A program made the translations under genes and the position numbers. Below the pieces are notes generated by a model that ran no database searches, was not told the DNA's origin, and worked only from the letters and a program-made list of their open reading frames with translations. DNA of 64,000 nucleotides, taken from assembly GCF_002101735.1 (NCBI RefSeq), contig NZ_LQPE01000106.1, positions 1 through 64,000 on the forward strand, given 5' to 3'. This stretch comes from Mycobacterium kyorinense. Lineage in GTDB: Bacteria > Actinomycetota > Actinomycetes > Mycobacteriales > Mycobacteriaceae. Positions 19,047-27,205 of this stretch are shown in pieces. Positions within the stretch are counted from its first letter, which is position 1, and each line of letters starts with the position of its first letter.

Positions 19047-20080
19047 GCAGCATTTGGGATGTCCGGATCACCGACACCAGCCTGCGCGACGGCAGCCACC
19101 ACAAGCGTCACCAGTTCACCAAAGACGAAGTGCACGCGATCGTCGCGGCACTGGACGCCGCCGGGGTGCCGGTGATCGAGGTGACCCACGGCGACGGGCT
19201 GGGCGGGTCGAGTTTCAACTACGGGTTTTCCAAGACCCCCGAGCAGGAGCTGATCAAGCTGGCGGCCGAGACCGCCAAAGAAGCCAGGATCGCGTTTTTG
19301 ATGCTGCCCGGGGTGGGCACCAAAGACGACATCAAGGAGGCGCAGGACAACGGCGGCTCGATCTGCCGGATCGCCACCCACTGCACCGAGGCCGACGTGT
19401 CGATCCAGCACTTCGGGCTGGCCCGCGAGCTGGGCCTGGAAACGGTCGGGTTCTTGATGATGGCCCACACGATTCCGCCGGAGAAGCTGGCCGCTCAGGC
19501 CCGGATCATGGCCGACGCGGGTTGTCAGTGCGTCTACGTGGTGGACTCCGCGGGCGCGCTGGTCCTCGAAGGCGTGCGCGACCGGGTCGCCGCGCTGGTG
19601 GCCGAGCTGCGCGACGACGCCCAGGTCGGTTTCCACGGGCACGAAAACCTCGGTCTGGGGGTGGCCAACTCGGTGGAGGCGGTGCGCGCCGGGGCCAAGC
19701 AGATCGACGGGTCGGTGCGCCGCTTCGGCGCCGGGGCGGGCAACGCTCCGGTCGAGGCGCTGATCGGGGTGTTCGACAAGATCGGCGTCAAGACCGGCAT
19801 CGACTTCTTCGACATCGCCGACGCCGCCGAGGACGTTGTGCGCCCGGCGATGCCGGCCGAATGCCTGCTCGATCGCAACGCGCTGATCATGGGCTACTCC
19901 GGGGTGTACTCCAGCTTCCTCAAACACGCCGTCCGCCAATCCGAACGCTACGGCGTGCCCGCCCATGAGCTGCTGCACCGGGCCGGTCAGCGCAAGCTGA
20001 TCGGCGGCCAGGAAGACCAGCTCATTGACATCGCGCTGGAGATCAAGAGGGAGCAGGCCGGCGCCGGCACGCACAGGTGA
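19043..20080 (+). CDS. hsaF: HsaF, 4-hydroxy-2-oxovalerate/hexanoate aldolase
   Basis: 345 aa, one residue off Rv3534c. DmpG-family class II aldolase: N-terminal TIM barrel with the catalytic [14 protein letters not shown] block near residue 10, [19 protein letters not shown] with metal-binding His residues near residue 197, and a C-terminal helical communication domain that contacts HsaG. Cleaves 4-hydroxy-2-oxohexanoate to pyruvate and propanal. Terminal gene of this operon; 29 nt later a small secreted-protein gene starts. Confidence 0.94.
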   Translation: MSSIWDVRITDTSLRDGSHHKRHQFTKDEVHAIVAALDAAGVPVIEVTHGDGLGGSSFNYGFSKTPEQELIKLAAETAKEARIAFLMLPGVGTKDDIKEAQDNGGSICRIATHCTEADVSIQHFGLARELGLETVGFLMMAHTIPPEKLAAQARIMADAGCQCVYVVDSAGALVLEGVRDRVAALVAELRDDAQVGFHGHENLGLGVANSVEAVRAGAKQIDGSVRRFGAGAGNAPVEALIGVFDKIGVKTGIDFFDIADAAEDVVRPAMPAECLLDRNALIMGYSGVYSSFLKHAVRQSERYGVPAHELLHRAGQRKLIGGQEDQLIDIALEIKREQAGAGTHR

Positions 20081-20109
20081 CGCAAAGGTAGCGCTAGTAG
20101 CCTGTTCGC

Positions 20110-20412
20110 ATGAGCACATCCAAGACAGTCGGCCTTCGTCGCCGCGGGCTGTACGGCCTGCTCGGCGGCGGGCTCCTCACCGCGACCGCCGCGACGATGA
20201 TCGCGCTGCCCGTGGCCAGTGCGGATCCCTCGTGCGATCAGGACGTGGGTAGTTCCATCGATGCGTACCTGCAGCGCCATCCCGACCTCCATGCGCAGCT
20301 GCAGGCCAAGGCTTCGGCAGACGGCGGTAACGGCAGCGTGATCGACTACCTGAACCGGCATCCTGACGTGCGCCAGCACCTGATCGACCTGTCCCACTCG
20401 TGCCCGCCCTAG
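20110..20412 (+). CDS. Small secreted hemophore-like protein
   Basis: 100 aa. A Tat/Sec-like signal peptide (RRRGLYGLLGG, hydrophobic core LLTATAATMIALPVA) ends at VASA-DP about residue 38. The mature part has two similar helical units, SIDAYLQRHPDLHAQL and VIDYLNRHPDVRQHL, plus a cysteine near each end (CDQ and CPP) that could form a disulfide. This is the layout of mycobacterial hemophore-related proteins; heme binding itself is an inference. It stands outside the flanking KstR operons in function, with its own possible promoter in the short gap after hsaF. Confidence 0.75.
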   Translation: MSTSKTVGLRRRGLYGLLGGGLLTATAATMIALPVASADPSCDQDVGSSIDAYLQRHPDLHAQLQAKASADGGNGSVIDYLNRHPDVRQHLIDLSHSCPP

Positions 20413-20476
20413 CGAGTCGGCCTCGTCGTTGAACCCCGCGGCCGACGCCGCGGAATGTTCGCCCATTGACGGAAAC

Positions 20477-20490
20477 TAGAACACGTTCTA
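20477..20490. promoter_or_regulatory. KstR operator upstream of the Rv3531c homologue
   Basis: TAGAACACGTTCTA is a perfect palindrome and exact consensus match, ending 10 nt before the GTG start at 20501. Confidence 0.92.
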
Positions 20491-20500
20491 GCGTCGAGGC

Positions 20501-21628
20501 GTGTTCTCCCAACCGCTCGCACAGGCGATCGCCGAGGCCGAAGAACTCGTCGCCTCCGCACCACATATCGAAACCGAGGCGGATCTACTCGAGGGACTGC
20601 AGTACCTGGCGCAAGGCATTGCCGCCTGTACCCATCTGGCTTTCCACTACGACCGGGACCACCCGTTCTTCCTCAGCGGCACCGGTCCGTTCACCAAGAT
20701 GGGCCTGGACAATCCAGACACCATGTACTTCGGCACCCGCGTCCAGGCGGGCCACGAGTACGTGGTGTCCGGAGTGCGTGGCACCACCACTGATCTGAGC
20801 TTCCAGCTCTTGGGCGGTGAGTACACCGACGAAGGTGTGCCGGTCAGCGAGGCCGCGTTCGACGACCGGGAACTCGACATCGCTTCGGACGGCAGCTTCG
20901 AGTGGCGTTTCACGCCCAAGAGCCCCGCGCAGCTCGTCGTACGTGAAGTCTATGGCGACTGGTCCCAGCAGCGCGGCACGATCGCGATCTCACGAGTCGA
21001 CACCGCCGGCACCGCGCCTCCTCCGCTGACCCGGGCAACCATCGAAAAGCGTTACGCCACAGCGGGGAAACAACTCGTGCAGCGGATCAAGACGTGGCTG
21101 CAGTTCCCGCAATGGTTCTACCTGAACATCCCGGTCAACATTATGGTGGCCCCGCGGCTGACACCCGGCGGCTTGGCGACGCAGTACTCGTCGGCCGGGC
21201 ATTTCGACCTGCGGCCCGATCAGGCTCTGGTGATCACCCTGCCGGTGACCGACGCGCCGTACCTGGGCTTCCAGCTGGGCAGCATGTGGTACATCTCGCT
21301 GGACTACATCAACCACCAGACGTCGCTGAATGCGTCTCAGGCTCAAGCAGATCCGGACGGCAAGATCCGCATCGTCGTGGCCGACCAGAACCCGGGAGTC
21401 ACCAACTGGGTGGAAACACTCGGGCACCGGCGCGGTTTCCTCCAGTTCCGCTGGCAGCGGGTATCACGGCAGCTGACCGAGGCGGACGGGCCGCGCGTCG
21501 AATTGGTCGACTTCGACGCTGTGCCGGCCGCGCTGCCGTACTACGAGCAGAACAAGATTTCCGAAGACGCCTGGCGTGCGCGAATTGCGCAGCGCCAGCA
21601 GCAAATCGCCAACAGAATGCTGGGGTAG
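20501..21628 (+). CDS. DUF1214-containing conserved protein, Rv3531c homologue
   Basis: 375 aa from GTG, same length as Rv3531c. The C-terminal half (LNIPVNIMVAPRLTPGGLATQYSSAGHFDLRPDQALVI, then YLGFQLGSMWYISLDYINHQTSLN) is typical of DUF1214 proteins; the N-terminal half carries the DUF1254-like YFGTRVQAGHEYVVSG segment. No catalytic residues can be named. It is first in a three-gene operon with an SDR and a sulfotransferase-like gene, and the KstR site next to the start ties it to sterol metabolism. Start fixed by the operator, which lies immediately upstream. Confidence 0.85.
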   Translation: MFSQPLAQAIAEAEELVASAPHIETEADLLEGLQYLAQGIAACTHLAFHYDRDHPFFLSGTGPFTKMGLDNPDTMYFGTRVQAGHEYVVSGVRGTTTDLSFQLLGGEYTDEGVPVSEAAFDDRELDIASDGSFEWRFTPKSPAQLVVREVYGDWSQQRGTIAISRVDTAGTAPPPLTRATIEKRYATAGKQLVQRIKTWLQFPQWFYLNIPVNIMVAPRLTPGGLATQYSSAGHFDLRPDQALVITLPVTDAPYLGFQLGSMWYISLDYINHQTSLNASQAQADPDGKIRIVVADQNPGVTNWVETLGHRRGFLQFRWQRVSRQLTEADGPRVELVDFDAVPAALPYYEQNKISEDAWRARIAQRQQQIANRMLG

Positions 21629-21630
21629 TG

Positions 21631-22413
21631 ATGGCCGGAATGCTCGACGGCAAGGTTGTGGTGATCAGCGGTGTGGGCCCTGCGCTCGGCACGACGCTGG
21701 CCCGCCGCTGCGCCCAGGACGGTGCCGATCTGGTGCTGGCCGCCCGAACCGCGGAGCGTCTCGACGACGTCGCCAAGCAGATCACCGACACCGGGCGGCG
21801 CGCCGTGGCGGTCTCGACCGATATCACCGACGACCACCAGGTGGCCAATCTTGTCGAGGCGTCGATGGCGGCCTACGGCAAGGTCGACGTGTTGATCAAC
21901 AACGCGTTTCGGGTGCCGTCGATGAAACCGTTGGCGGCCACGAGCTTTCAGCACATTCGCGACGCCATCGAACTCACCGTGCTGGGCGCGCTGCGGCTCA
22001 TCCAGGGCTTCACGCCCGCGCTCGCCGCATCCAAGGGCTCGGTCGTCAACGTCAACTCGATGGTGATCCGGCATTCGCAGGCCAAATACGGCGCCTACAA
22101 GATGGCCAAGTCTGCGCTGCTGGCCATGTCGCAGTCGCTGGCCACCGAGCTGGGCGAGCAGGGGATTCGCGTCAATTCGGTTGCGCCCGGCTATATCTGG
22201 GGCGACACCCTCAAGGGCTACTTCGCTCATCAGGCCGGCAAATACGGGACCACTGTCGAAGACATCTATACCGCCACCGCGGCCAATTCCGACCTCAAGC
22301 GGCTGCCTACCGAGGACGAGGTGGCGTCGGCGATCCTGTTCCTGGCCAGCGACCTGTCCAGCGGCATCACCGGGCAGACCCTGGACGTCAACTGCGGGGA
22401 GTACAAGGCCTGA
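21631..22413 (+). CDS. Short-chain dehydrogenase, Rv3530c homologue
   Basis: 260 aa, identical in length to Rv3530c. SDR fold with an atypical cofactor loop VVISGVGPALGTTLARRC instead of TGxxxGxG, then INNAF for NNAG, and catalytic YGAYKMAK. These departures suggest an altered cofactor site but the Tyr-Lys pair is intact. Substrate unknown; operon position after the DUF1214 gene (2-nt gap) and KstR control suggest oxidation of a steroid intermediate. A GTG three bases earlier is an alternative start. Confidence 0.85.
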   Translation: MAGMLDGKVVVISGVGPALGTTLARRCAQDGADLVLAARTAERLDDVAKQITDTGRRAVAVSTDITDDHQVANLVEASMAAYGKVDVLINNAFRVPSMKPLAATSFQHIRDAIELTVLGALRLIQGFTPALAASKGSVVNVNSMVIRHSQAKYGAYKMAKSALLAMSQSLATELGEQGIRVNSVAPGYIWGDTLKGYFAHQAGKYGTTVEDIYTATAANSDLKRLPTEDEVASAILFLASDLSSGITGQTLDVNCGEYKA

Positions 22414-22416
22414 TGC

Positions 22417-22460
22417 GCGCCGCCGACGATGCAGAGCGGAGCGATGAGGAGGAGGGGCGC
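22417..22460 (+). repeat. MIRU-like intercistronic repeat
   Basis: GACGATGCAGAGCGGAGCGA followed by TGAGGAGGAGGGGCGC resembles the mycobacterial interspersed repetitive units found between genes of one operon. It supplies the GAGGAGG ribosome-binding site of the next gene. A second copy occurs on the other strand near 28375-28420. Confidence 0.7.
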
Positions 22461-22464
22461 AATA

Positions 22465-23610
22465 GTGGGTGAGCGCACCGACGTTGGCACCGTCGACGAC
22501 CTGCACGCCTCGGCGTCGAAGTTCACCGGGCTGGACGACTTCGGCACCGACGACGACAACTACCGCGAGGCACTGGCGGTGCTGCTGGAGTCCTATCGAC
22601 GCGAAGCGGACCTGACTCCGTTGGGCAGCAAGATGAATCGCTTCTTCCTCCGCGGTGCGCTGGTGGCCAGGCTGCTGGCGGAAGCGGCGTGGAAGCAGCA
22701 CCCGAAACACGCCGACGTGGTCATCGAGCGGCCGATCTTCGTCACCGGGCTGGTGCGCACCGGCACCACGGCGCTGCACCGCCTGCTCGGCGCCGACCCC
22801 GCCCACCAAGGGCTGGAAATGTGGCTGGCCGAATACCCCCAGCCCCGCCCGCCGCGGGAAACCTGGGAATCCAATCCCGTTCATCAACAGATTGACGCCC
22901 AGTTCAGCCGGCACCACGAGGAGAACCCGGACTACACTGGGCTGCATTTCATGGCCGCCGACGAGCTCGAGGAGTGCTGGCAGCTGCTGCGACAGTCGTT
23001 TCATTCGGTGTCGTACGAGACGCTGGCGCATGTGCCGACGTACGCGCAGTGGTTGTCCCAGCAGGACTGGACACCGGCATATCGACGGCACCGCAAGAAC
23101 CTCCAGCTGATCGGCGTCAACGATGCCGACAAGCGGTGGGTGCTGAAGAACCCCAGCCATCTGTTCGCGCTCGACGCGCTGATGTCGACCTACCCCGACG
23201 CGCTCGTCATCCAAACCCACCGCCCAGTCGAGACCATCATGGCGTCGATGTGCTCGCTGGCCCAGCACACCGCCGACGGGTGGTCCAACAGCTTCACCGG
23301 CGCCCAGATCGGCTACGACGCAATGGAAACCTGGTCGCGCGGGCTGGAGCGGTTCAACGCCGAACGCGCCAAATACGATCCGGCGCAGTTCTACGACGTC
23401 GAGTACCGCGATTTCATCGCGGACCCGCTGGGCACGGTGGAAAAGATCTACCGTCACTTCGGCCTTGCGCTGACCGACGAGGCCAGAGCCGCGATGGAGA
23501 AAACCCACGCCGAGAGCAAGAGCGGACCGCGGGCGCCCAAACACACGTATTCGCTGGCCGATTACGGGCTGACGGCTGAGTCGGTGAAGGAGCGATTCGC
23601 CGGCCTGTAA
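22465..23610 (+). CDS. Sulfotransferase-family protein, Rv3529c homologue
   Basis: 381 aa from GTG 22465, which follows the GAGGAGGGG ribosome-binding site by 8 nt; Rv3529c has 384 aa. The PAPS-binding loop is RPIFVTGLVRTGTTALHRLLG near residue 85, and the 3'-phosphate region is TYPDALVIQTHRPVETIMAS near residue 238. Sulfotransferase activity is inferred from these motifs; the acceptor is unknown, and a hydroxysteroid is only a guess from the operon. The frame opens earlier at ATG 22429, but that codon lies inside the MIRU-like repeat. Confidence 0.83.
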   Translation: MGERTDVGTVDDLHASASKFTGLDDFGTDDDNYREALAVLLESYRREADLTPLGSKMNRFFLRGALVARLLAEAAWKQHPKHADVVIERPIFVTGLVRTGTTALHRLLGADPAHQGLEMWLAEYPQPRPPRETWESNPVHQQIDAQFSRHHEENPDYTGLHFMAADELEECWQLLRQSFHSVSYETLAHVPTYAQWLSQQDWTPAYRRHRKNLQLIGVNDADKRWVLKNPSHLFALDALMSTYPDALVIQTHRPVETIMASMCSLAQHTADGWSNSFTGAQIGYDAMETWSRGLERFNAERAKYDPAQFYDVEYRDFIADPLGTVEKIYRHFGLALTDEARAAMEKTHAESKSGPRAPKHTYSLADYGLTAESVKERFAGL

Positions 23611-23627
23611 CGAGGCGCGCGGCGCCT

Positions 23628-23692
23628 CGGGGTTGACTCTGCGCTGACCAGGCAACCTACTCGGACATTTGCCTGGTAGACGCAGACTCAAC
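23628..23692. terminator. Long imperfect hairpin between convergent genes
   Basis: GTTGACTCTGCGCTGACCAG near 23632 pairs imperfectly with CTGGTAGACGCAGACTCAAC ending near 23692, around a loop of about 14 nt. It separates the convergent Rv3529c and Rv3527 homologues and is a likely bidirectional terminator, though it has no U-tract. Confidence 0.6.
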
Positions 23693-24133
23693 TCAGAAGT
23701 CGGCTGCGTCCAGGTCCAGAACACCCTCGGCCACAGCATGTTTGATGCTGTCGGTCAACTTGGGGCACGACTTGGTGCGGGCGCTGTCGCCGCCGGATGC
23801 GCGAAGTTCGGTGAAATACGCGCAGCGCTGCGCCGCTTCGCTGTTCCACTGCACCGCGGTGTGGCCGGGACCGAGCTTCTTGACGTCGACGGTGACGTGG
23901 CAGAACCGGCAGTCGACCGGCTGCAGACCGGACTTCAGGTAGCGATCGCGGTCGGCCTGGGTGGCCTCCCGCACCGCCGCGGCGCGCTGCGGATCATCCG
24001 CGAAAGCCGGTGCCTTGGACCAGGTTCGGCGTCCATCCTCAACGGGAGGGTGTTCATCGTCGTGCCCCCCGTGCAGCAGCAGCATCGCCCGGGCCAGCCG
24101 GTCGATGCCAGGCGGCTCGTCGCGACCGGTCAC
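23693..24133 (-). CDS. Conserved hypothetical protein, Rv3527 homologue
   Basis: 146 aa from GTG 24133 (Rv3527 has 149). It contains a short cysteine/histidine-rich core, VDCRFCHVTVDVKKLGPGHT, near residue 82, plus further cysteines (RCAYF, KSCPKL), which could bind a metal or a cluster. No domain name is secure. The start overlaps the kshA stop as GTGA, so it is translated together with kshA; a role as a companion of the hydroxylase is possible but unproven. Confidence 0.78.
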   Translation of the reverse strand: MTGRDEPPGIDRLARAMLLLHGGHDDEHPPVEDGRRTWSKAPAFADDPQRAAAVREATQADRDRYLKSGLQPVDCRFCHVTVDVKKLGPGHTAVQWNSEAAQRCAYFTELRASGGDSARTKSCPKLTDSIKHAVAEGVLDLDAADF

Positions 24134-25287
24134 CCTGAAACCTGAGTCGGCTGTCCTTCTGACTCGGCCTGGCGCTTGAGGTTTTCCTCGACCTCGACGT
24201 GCCAGCGCTCGTTGGCGACCGTGGTGTCGACCTCGATCTCGAAGCGGTCCGTCATATCGGGCGTCACCTTGTCGGCGTCGACGTAGAACTGCTGATACCA
24301 GCGCCGCATCTGGTAGACAGCGCCGTCCTCCTCGACCAGCAGCGGGTTGTCGATGCGGGTCTTGTGCTTCCAGATCTCGACATCTTGCAGGAAGCCCTTG
24401 CTGACACCCTCGGTGAACGTCGCCGCGAGCTTCTCGGTGGTTGCGTCGTCGAGTCCCTTGGGCTTTTCGACGATGACGCCCCACTGCAGCACGAACGAAT
24501 CCTGAGTCACCGGGTAGTGGCAGTTGATCAGGATCGACTCGGCCTTGTAGTCGCCGTATTTGTTGTGCAGCCAGTTGATCATGAACGACGGGCCGAAGTA
24601 GCTGGCCTCCGAATCCAAGTGCGCCTCACCGTAAGTGGTGCCCATGTCGTCGACGTCGGGGCGCCCGACGTTGTGCAGGTACTGCGAGGCGATGTGGCCC
24701 TCGAAGACGTTCTTGAAGTACGTCGGCAGGCCGAAGTGGATGTAGAAGAAGTGCGCCATGTCGGTGACGTTGTCGATGATGTCGCGGCAGTTACTGCCCT
24801 CGATCAGCATCGAATTCCACCGCCAGTCGGTCCACTCCTCGCTGTAGGCCTCGGGGATGTCGGGGATGCGCACTTCCGGTTGCGGTGGGTTGCCCTCGTG
24901 GTCATGCCAGACGAACAGCAGTCCGCCGCGCACGTCGGTGTGCCAGGCGCGGGTGCGGGCCAGCTTCGGAGTGCGCTTGGCGTAGGGAACGAGCTTGCAT
25001 TTGCCGTCGCCGCCCCAGCGCCAGTCGTGGAAAGGGCAGGCGACCTCGTCGCCCTTGATGGTGCCCTGCGCCAGGTTGCCGCCCATGTGCCGGCAGTAGC
25101 CGTCGAGAACCTTCAGGTCGCCGTGCGAGTCGGCGAACACCACGAGGTGGGTGCCGAACGCCTCGACCCCGTGCGGCTTGCCGTCCAGGTAGTCCTTGAC
25201 CGGGCCAAGGCAGTGCCAGCCGCGGGCATACCGGTCGGGCAGGGTGCCGGTGTCGATCTCGCGAATGCCGGCGGTCTCGGTAGCCAT
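24130..25287 (-). CDS. kshA: KshA, Rieske oxygenase component of 3-ketosteroid 9alpha-hydroxylase
   Basis: 385 aa (Rv3526 has 386). Rieske ligands Cys65-x-His67 and Cys84-x2-His87; mononuclear iron site in DNVTDMAHFFYIHFGLP near residue 170, with two His and a downstream Asp expected. Hydroxylates C9 of androstadienedione, which triggers ring B cleavage; the reductase partner KshB is not in this window. Expressed divergently from the gamma-carbonic-anhydrase-like gene with one KstR operator 26 nt upstream of its ATG. Confidence 0.95.
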   Translation of the reverse strand: MATETAGIREIDTGTLPDRYARGWHCLGPVKDYLDGKPHGVEAFGTHLVVFADSHGDLKVLDGYCRHMGGNLAQGTIKGDEVACPFHDWRWGGDGKCKLVPYAKRTPKLARTRAWHTDVRGGLLFVWHDHEGNPPQPEVRIPDIPEAYSEEWTDWRWNSMLIEGSNCRDIIDNVTDMAHFFYIHFGLPTYFKNVFEGHIASQYLHNVGRPDVDDMGTTYGEAHLDSEASYFGPSFMINWLHNKYGDYKAESILINCHYPVTQDSFVLQWGVIVEKPKGLDDATTEKLAATFTEGVSKGFLQDVEIWKHKTRIDNPLLVEEDGAVYQMRRWYQQFYVDADKVTPDMTDRFEIEVDTTVANERWHVEVEENLKRQAESEGQPTQVSG

Positions 25288-25313
25288 GACGCCTCCAACT
25301 CGATGTCTCTAAC

Positions 25314-25327
25314 TAGAACACGTTACA
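25314..25327. promoter_or_regulatory. KstR operator upstream of kshA
   Basis: TAGAACACGTTACA fits the consensus exactly. It is the only site in the 111-nt gap between kshA and the divergent gene at 25399. Confidence 0.92.
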
Positions 25328-25398
25328 GTTTTTCCGCCGGATCGCGCAACGACGGCCGCGCCCGTCTGCGATTACCCGGCCTGCGGTATATCTGAACG

Positions 25399-25923
25399 AT
25401 GCCGCTATTCGCATTCGAGGGCCGGTCGCCGAAGGTCGATCCGACCGCGTTCGTCGCCCCCACCGCCACGCTGATCGGCGACGTCACCGTCGAGGCCGGG
25501 GCCTCGGTGTGGTTCAACACCGTGCTGCGCGGCGACTACGCGCCCGTCATCGTGCGCGAAGGCGCCAACGTCCAGGACGGGTCGGTGTTGCATGCCCCAC
25601 CGGGCATCCCCGTCGACATCGGCCCGGGAGCCACCGTCGCGCACATGTGCACGATCCACGGAGTGCACGTCGGCGCGGAAGCGCTGATCGCCAACCATGC
25701 CACCGTGCTCGACGGCGCGGTGATCGGGGCGCGCAGCCTGATCGCGGCGGGCGCGCTGGTGGTGGCCGGCACGAAAATCCCGGAGGAGGTGCTGGTGGTG
25801 GGGGCTCCGGCCACCGTCAAGGGGCCGATCGCCGGGACCAGCGCCGAAACCTGGGTGAACGTCAATCCGCAGGCGTATCAGGACTTGGCCCGGCGTTATC
25901 AGACCGGCCTGGAGCCGCTCTAG
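25399..25923 (+). CDS. Gamma-carbonic-anhydrase-like hexapeptide protein, Rv3525c homologue
   Basis: 174 aa, the length of Rv3525c. Left-handed beta-helix built from hexapeptide repeats starting FVAPTATLIGDVTVEAGASVWF. Metal-ligand histidines of gamma carbonic anhydrases are present (SVLHAPP, then VAHMCTIHGVHVG). Activity may be CO2 hydration or something else; many family members are untested. It is divergent from kshA and may share its KstR site. Its stop TAG overlaps the end of a convergent NTF2-like gene by four bases. Confidence 0.82.
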   Translation: MPLFAFEGRSPKVDPTAFVAPTATLIGDVTVEAGASVWFNTVLRGDYAPVIVREGANVQDGSVLHAPPGIPVDIGPGATVAHMCTIHGVHVGAEALIANHATVLDGAVIGARSLIAAGALVVAGTKIPEEVLVVGAPATVKGPIAGTSAETWVNVNPQAYQDLARRYQTGLEPL

Positions 25924-26327
25924 ACCTTGCGGGCGGTCGCGGTCGCGCGGTCGACTTCCCAATACGCGCGCAGCGCCGCCAACTTGCCGTCGCCGTCGGC
26001 CTTGTAGGTGAACACCCCTTCGGCGGTCACCTGATAACCGGCCGTGGTGATCACGATGTTGCCGACGTTGGCTTCCTCGTTGCCGCACTGGAAGGTGTCG
26101 ACGAAGTTGAACTCGATCTTGTCCGTCGGCGCAATCGCCTTGTCCCAGAACGCCGAGATCGCGTCACGGCCGCGGTGGCCCTTGCCTTCCGGGTCGAAAT
26201 GCGACGGCCCGATCGGGTCCTCGACGATGGCGTCGTCGGCGAACACCGCCAGCCACGCGTCTTTGTCACGCGCTATTACCGCCTCGCGGGAGCGCTTGCC
26301 TGCTTCGTGAGCCGCGTTGTCGGTCAT
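25920..26327 (-). CDS. NTF2-like/ketosteroid-isomerase-like protein
   Basis: 135 aa. The N-terminus KRSREAVIARDKDAWLAVFADDAIVEDPIGPSHFDPEGKGHRG is the classic SnoaL/delta5-3-ketosteroid isomerase opening, with Asp residues in the pocket. It could be an isomerase of a steroid or CoA ester, but the catalytic assignments are not certain. ATG 26327 overlaps the TGA of the upstream F420-type gene (ATGA), so it is the last gene of the ltp4-ltp3 operon. M. tuberculosis carries an unrelated gene (Rv3524) at this place. Confidence 0.78.
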   Translation of the reverse strand: MTDNAAHEAGKRSREAVIARDKDAWLAVFADDAIVEDPIGPSHFDPEGKGHRGRDAISAFWDKAIAPTDKIEFNFVDTFQCGNEEANVGNIVITTAGYQVTAEGVFTYKADGDGKLAALRAYWEVDRATATARKV

Positions 26328-27205
26328 TTGTCCTGCCATCCCGAGTGGATATAGGTGTCGGCGAAGCGTTTCAGCGAGTCTTTCTTCGCCTCCAGCGGCG
26401 CGTCGAAGCCCAGCCCGTCCATCAGCCACGGGATCACAATGTTGTCGGTGACGCCGATTTCGGCCAGCTGTCGATGCCCGTCGACGCCGAACTTGTCGAC
26501 GCACACCGCCTGGAATTCGAAAGGCTGGTCGGCCCGGCCGTATTCGGCCCGTAAGGCGTTGAGCTTGCCGATGGTTTCGGCCAGCTGGTCGGCGGTCATC
26601 ATCGCACTGGTCCAGCCGTCACCGACTCGGGCGGCCCGCTTGAGCGCGACGTCGGTGTGCCCGCCGACGTAGAACGGCACGGGTTCCGACGGCGCGGGGC
26701 TCATCTGCAACCGGTCGAAATCGAAGAACTCACCGTGGAATTCGACCATACCGCCGCCGAGCACCAGCTTGATGACCTCGATCATTTCGTCGACGCGTGC
26801 GCCGCGCTGCTTGTAGGGCACCCCGCACCACTCGAATTCCTCGGGCGCCCAGCCTATTCCAACGCCGCAGCCGAAGCGGTTGCCCGTCAGGTTGGCCACC
26901 GAGCCGACCTGGCGGGCCAGCAGCAACGGGTTACGGGAACCGAGCTTCATCACGTTGGTGTAGAACCGCAGCGTCGACGTGACCGCGCCCATCGCCGCGG
27001 CGGCGATCAGCGGGTCCACCCAGGGGGTGTTCTCGTCCCACATCCGCGACCCGTCGGGGGTGTACGGGTAGTCGGCGGCCGCTTTTTCCATGTAGAACAG
27101 CGAGTCCGGCAGCGCGATCGCGTCGAACCCGACCTCTTCGGCGGCCTTGGCCAGCTCGGTCAGCTGGTCGATCGGGCCCATCGCGATGCTGCAGGTGTAT
27201 TTCAT
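26324..27205 (-). CDS. F420-dependent LLM-class oxidoreductase
   Basis: 293 aa, luciferase-like monooxygenase fold. Typical blocks are GFDAIALPDSLFY near residue 27, TSTLRFYTNVMKLGSRNPLLLARQVGSVANLTGNRF near residue 75, and GCGVGIGWAPEEFEWCGVPYKQRGARVDE. Family members use reduced F420 or FMN. The start overlaps the ltp3 TGA as ATGA, so it is translationally coupled into the ltp4-ltp3 operon. A steroid or branched side-chain substrate is inferred from context only. Confidence 0.82.
   Translation of the reverse strand: MKYTCSIAMGPIDQLTELAKAAEEVGFDAIALPDSLFYMEKAAADYPYTPDGSRMWDENTPWVDPLIAAAAMGAVTSTLRFYTNVMKLGSRNPLLLARQVGSVANLTGNRFGCGVGIGWAPEEFEWCGVPYKQRGARVDEMIEVIKLVLGGGMVEFHGEFFDFDRLQMSPAPSEPVPFYVGGHTDVALKRAARVGDGWTSAMMTADQLAETIGKLNALRAEYGRADQPFEFQAVCVDKFGVDGHRQLAEIGVTDNIVIPWLMDGLGFDAPLEAKKDSLKRFADTYIHSGWQDK

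Noticed and set aside
21541..23739. Minus-strand open frame of 732 aa
   Set aside because: Shadow of Rv3530c and Rv3529c homologues in high-GC DNA, with no recognisable domain.
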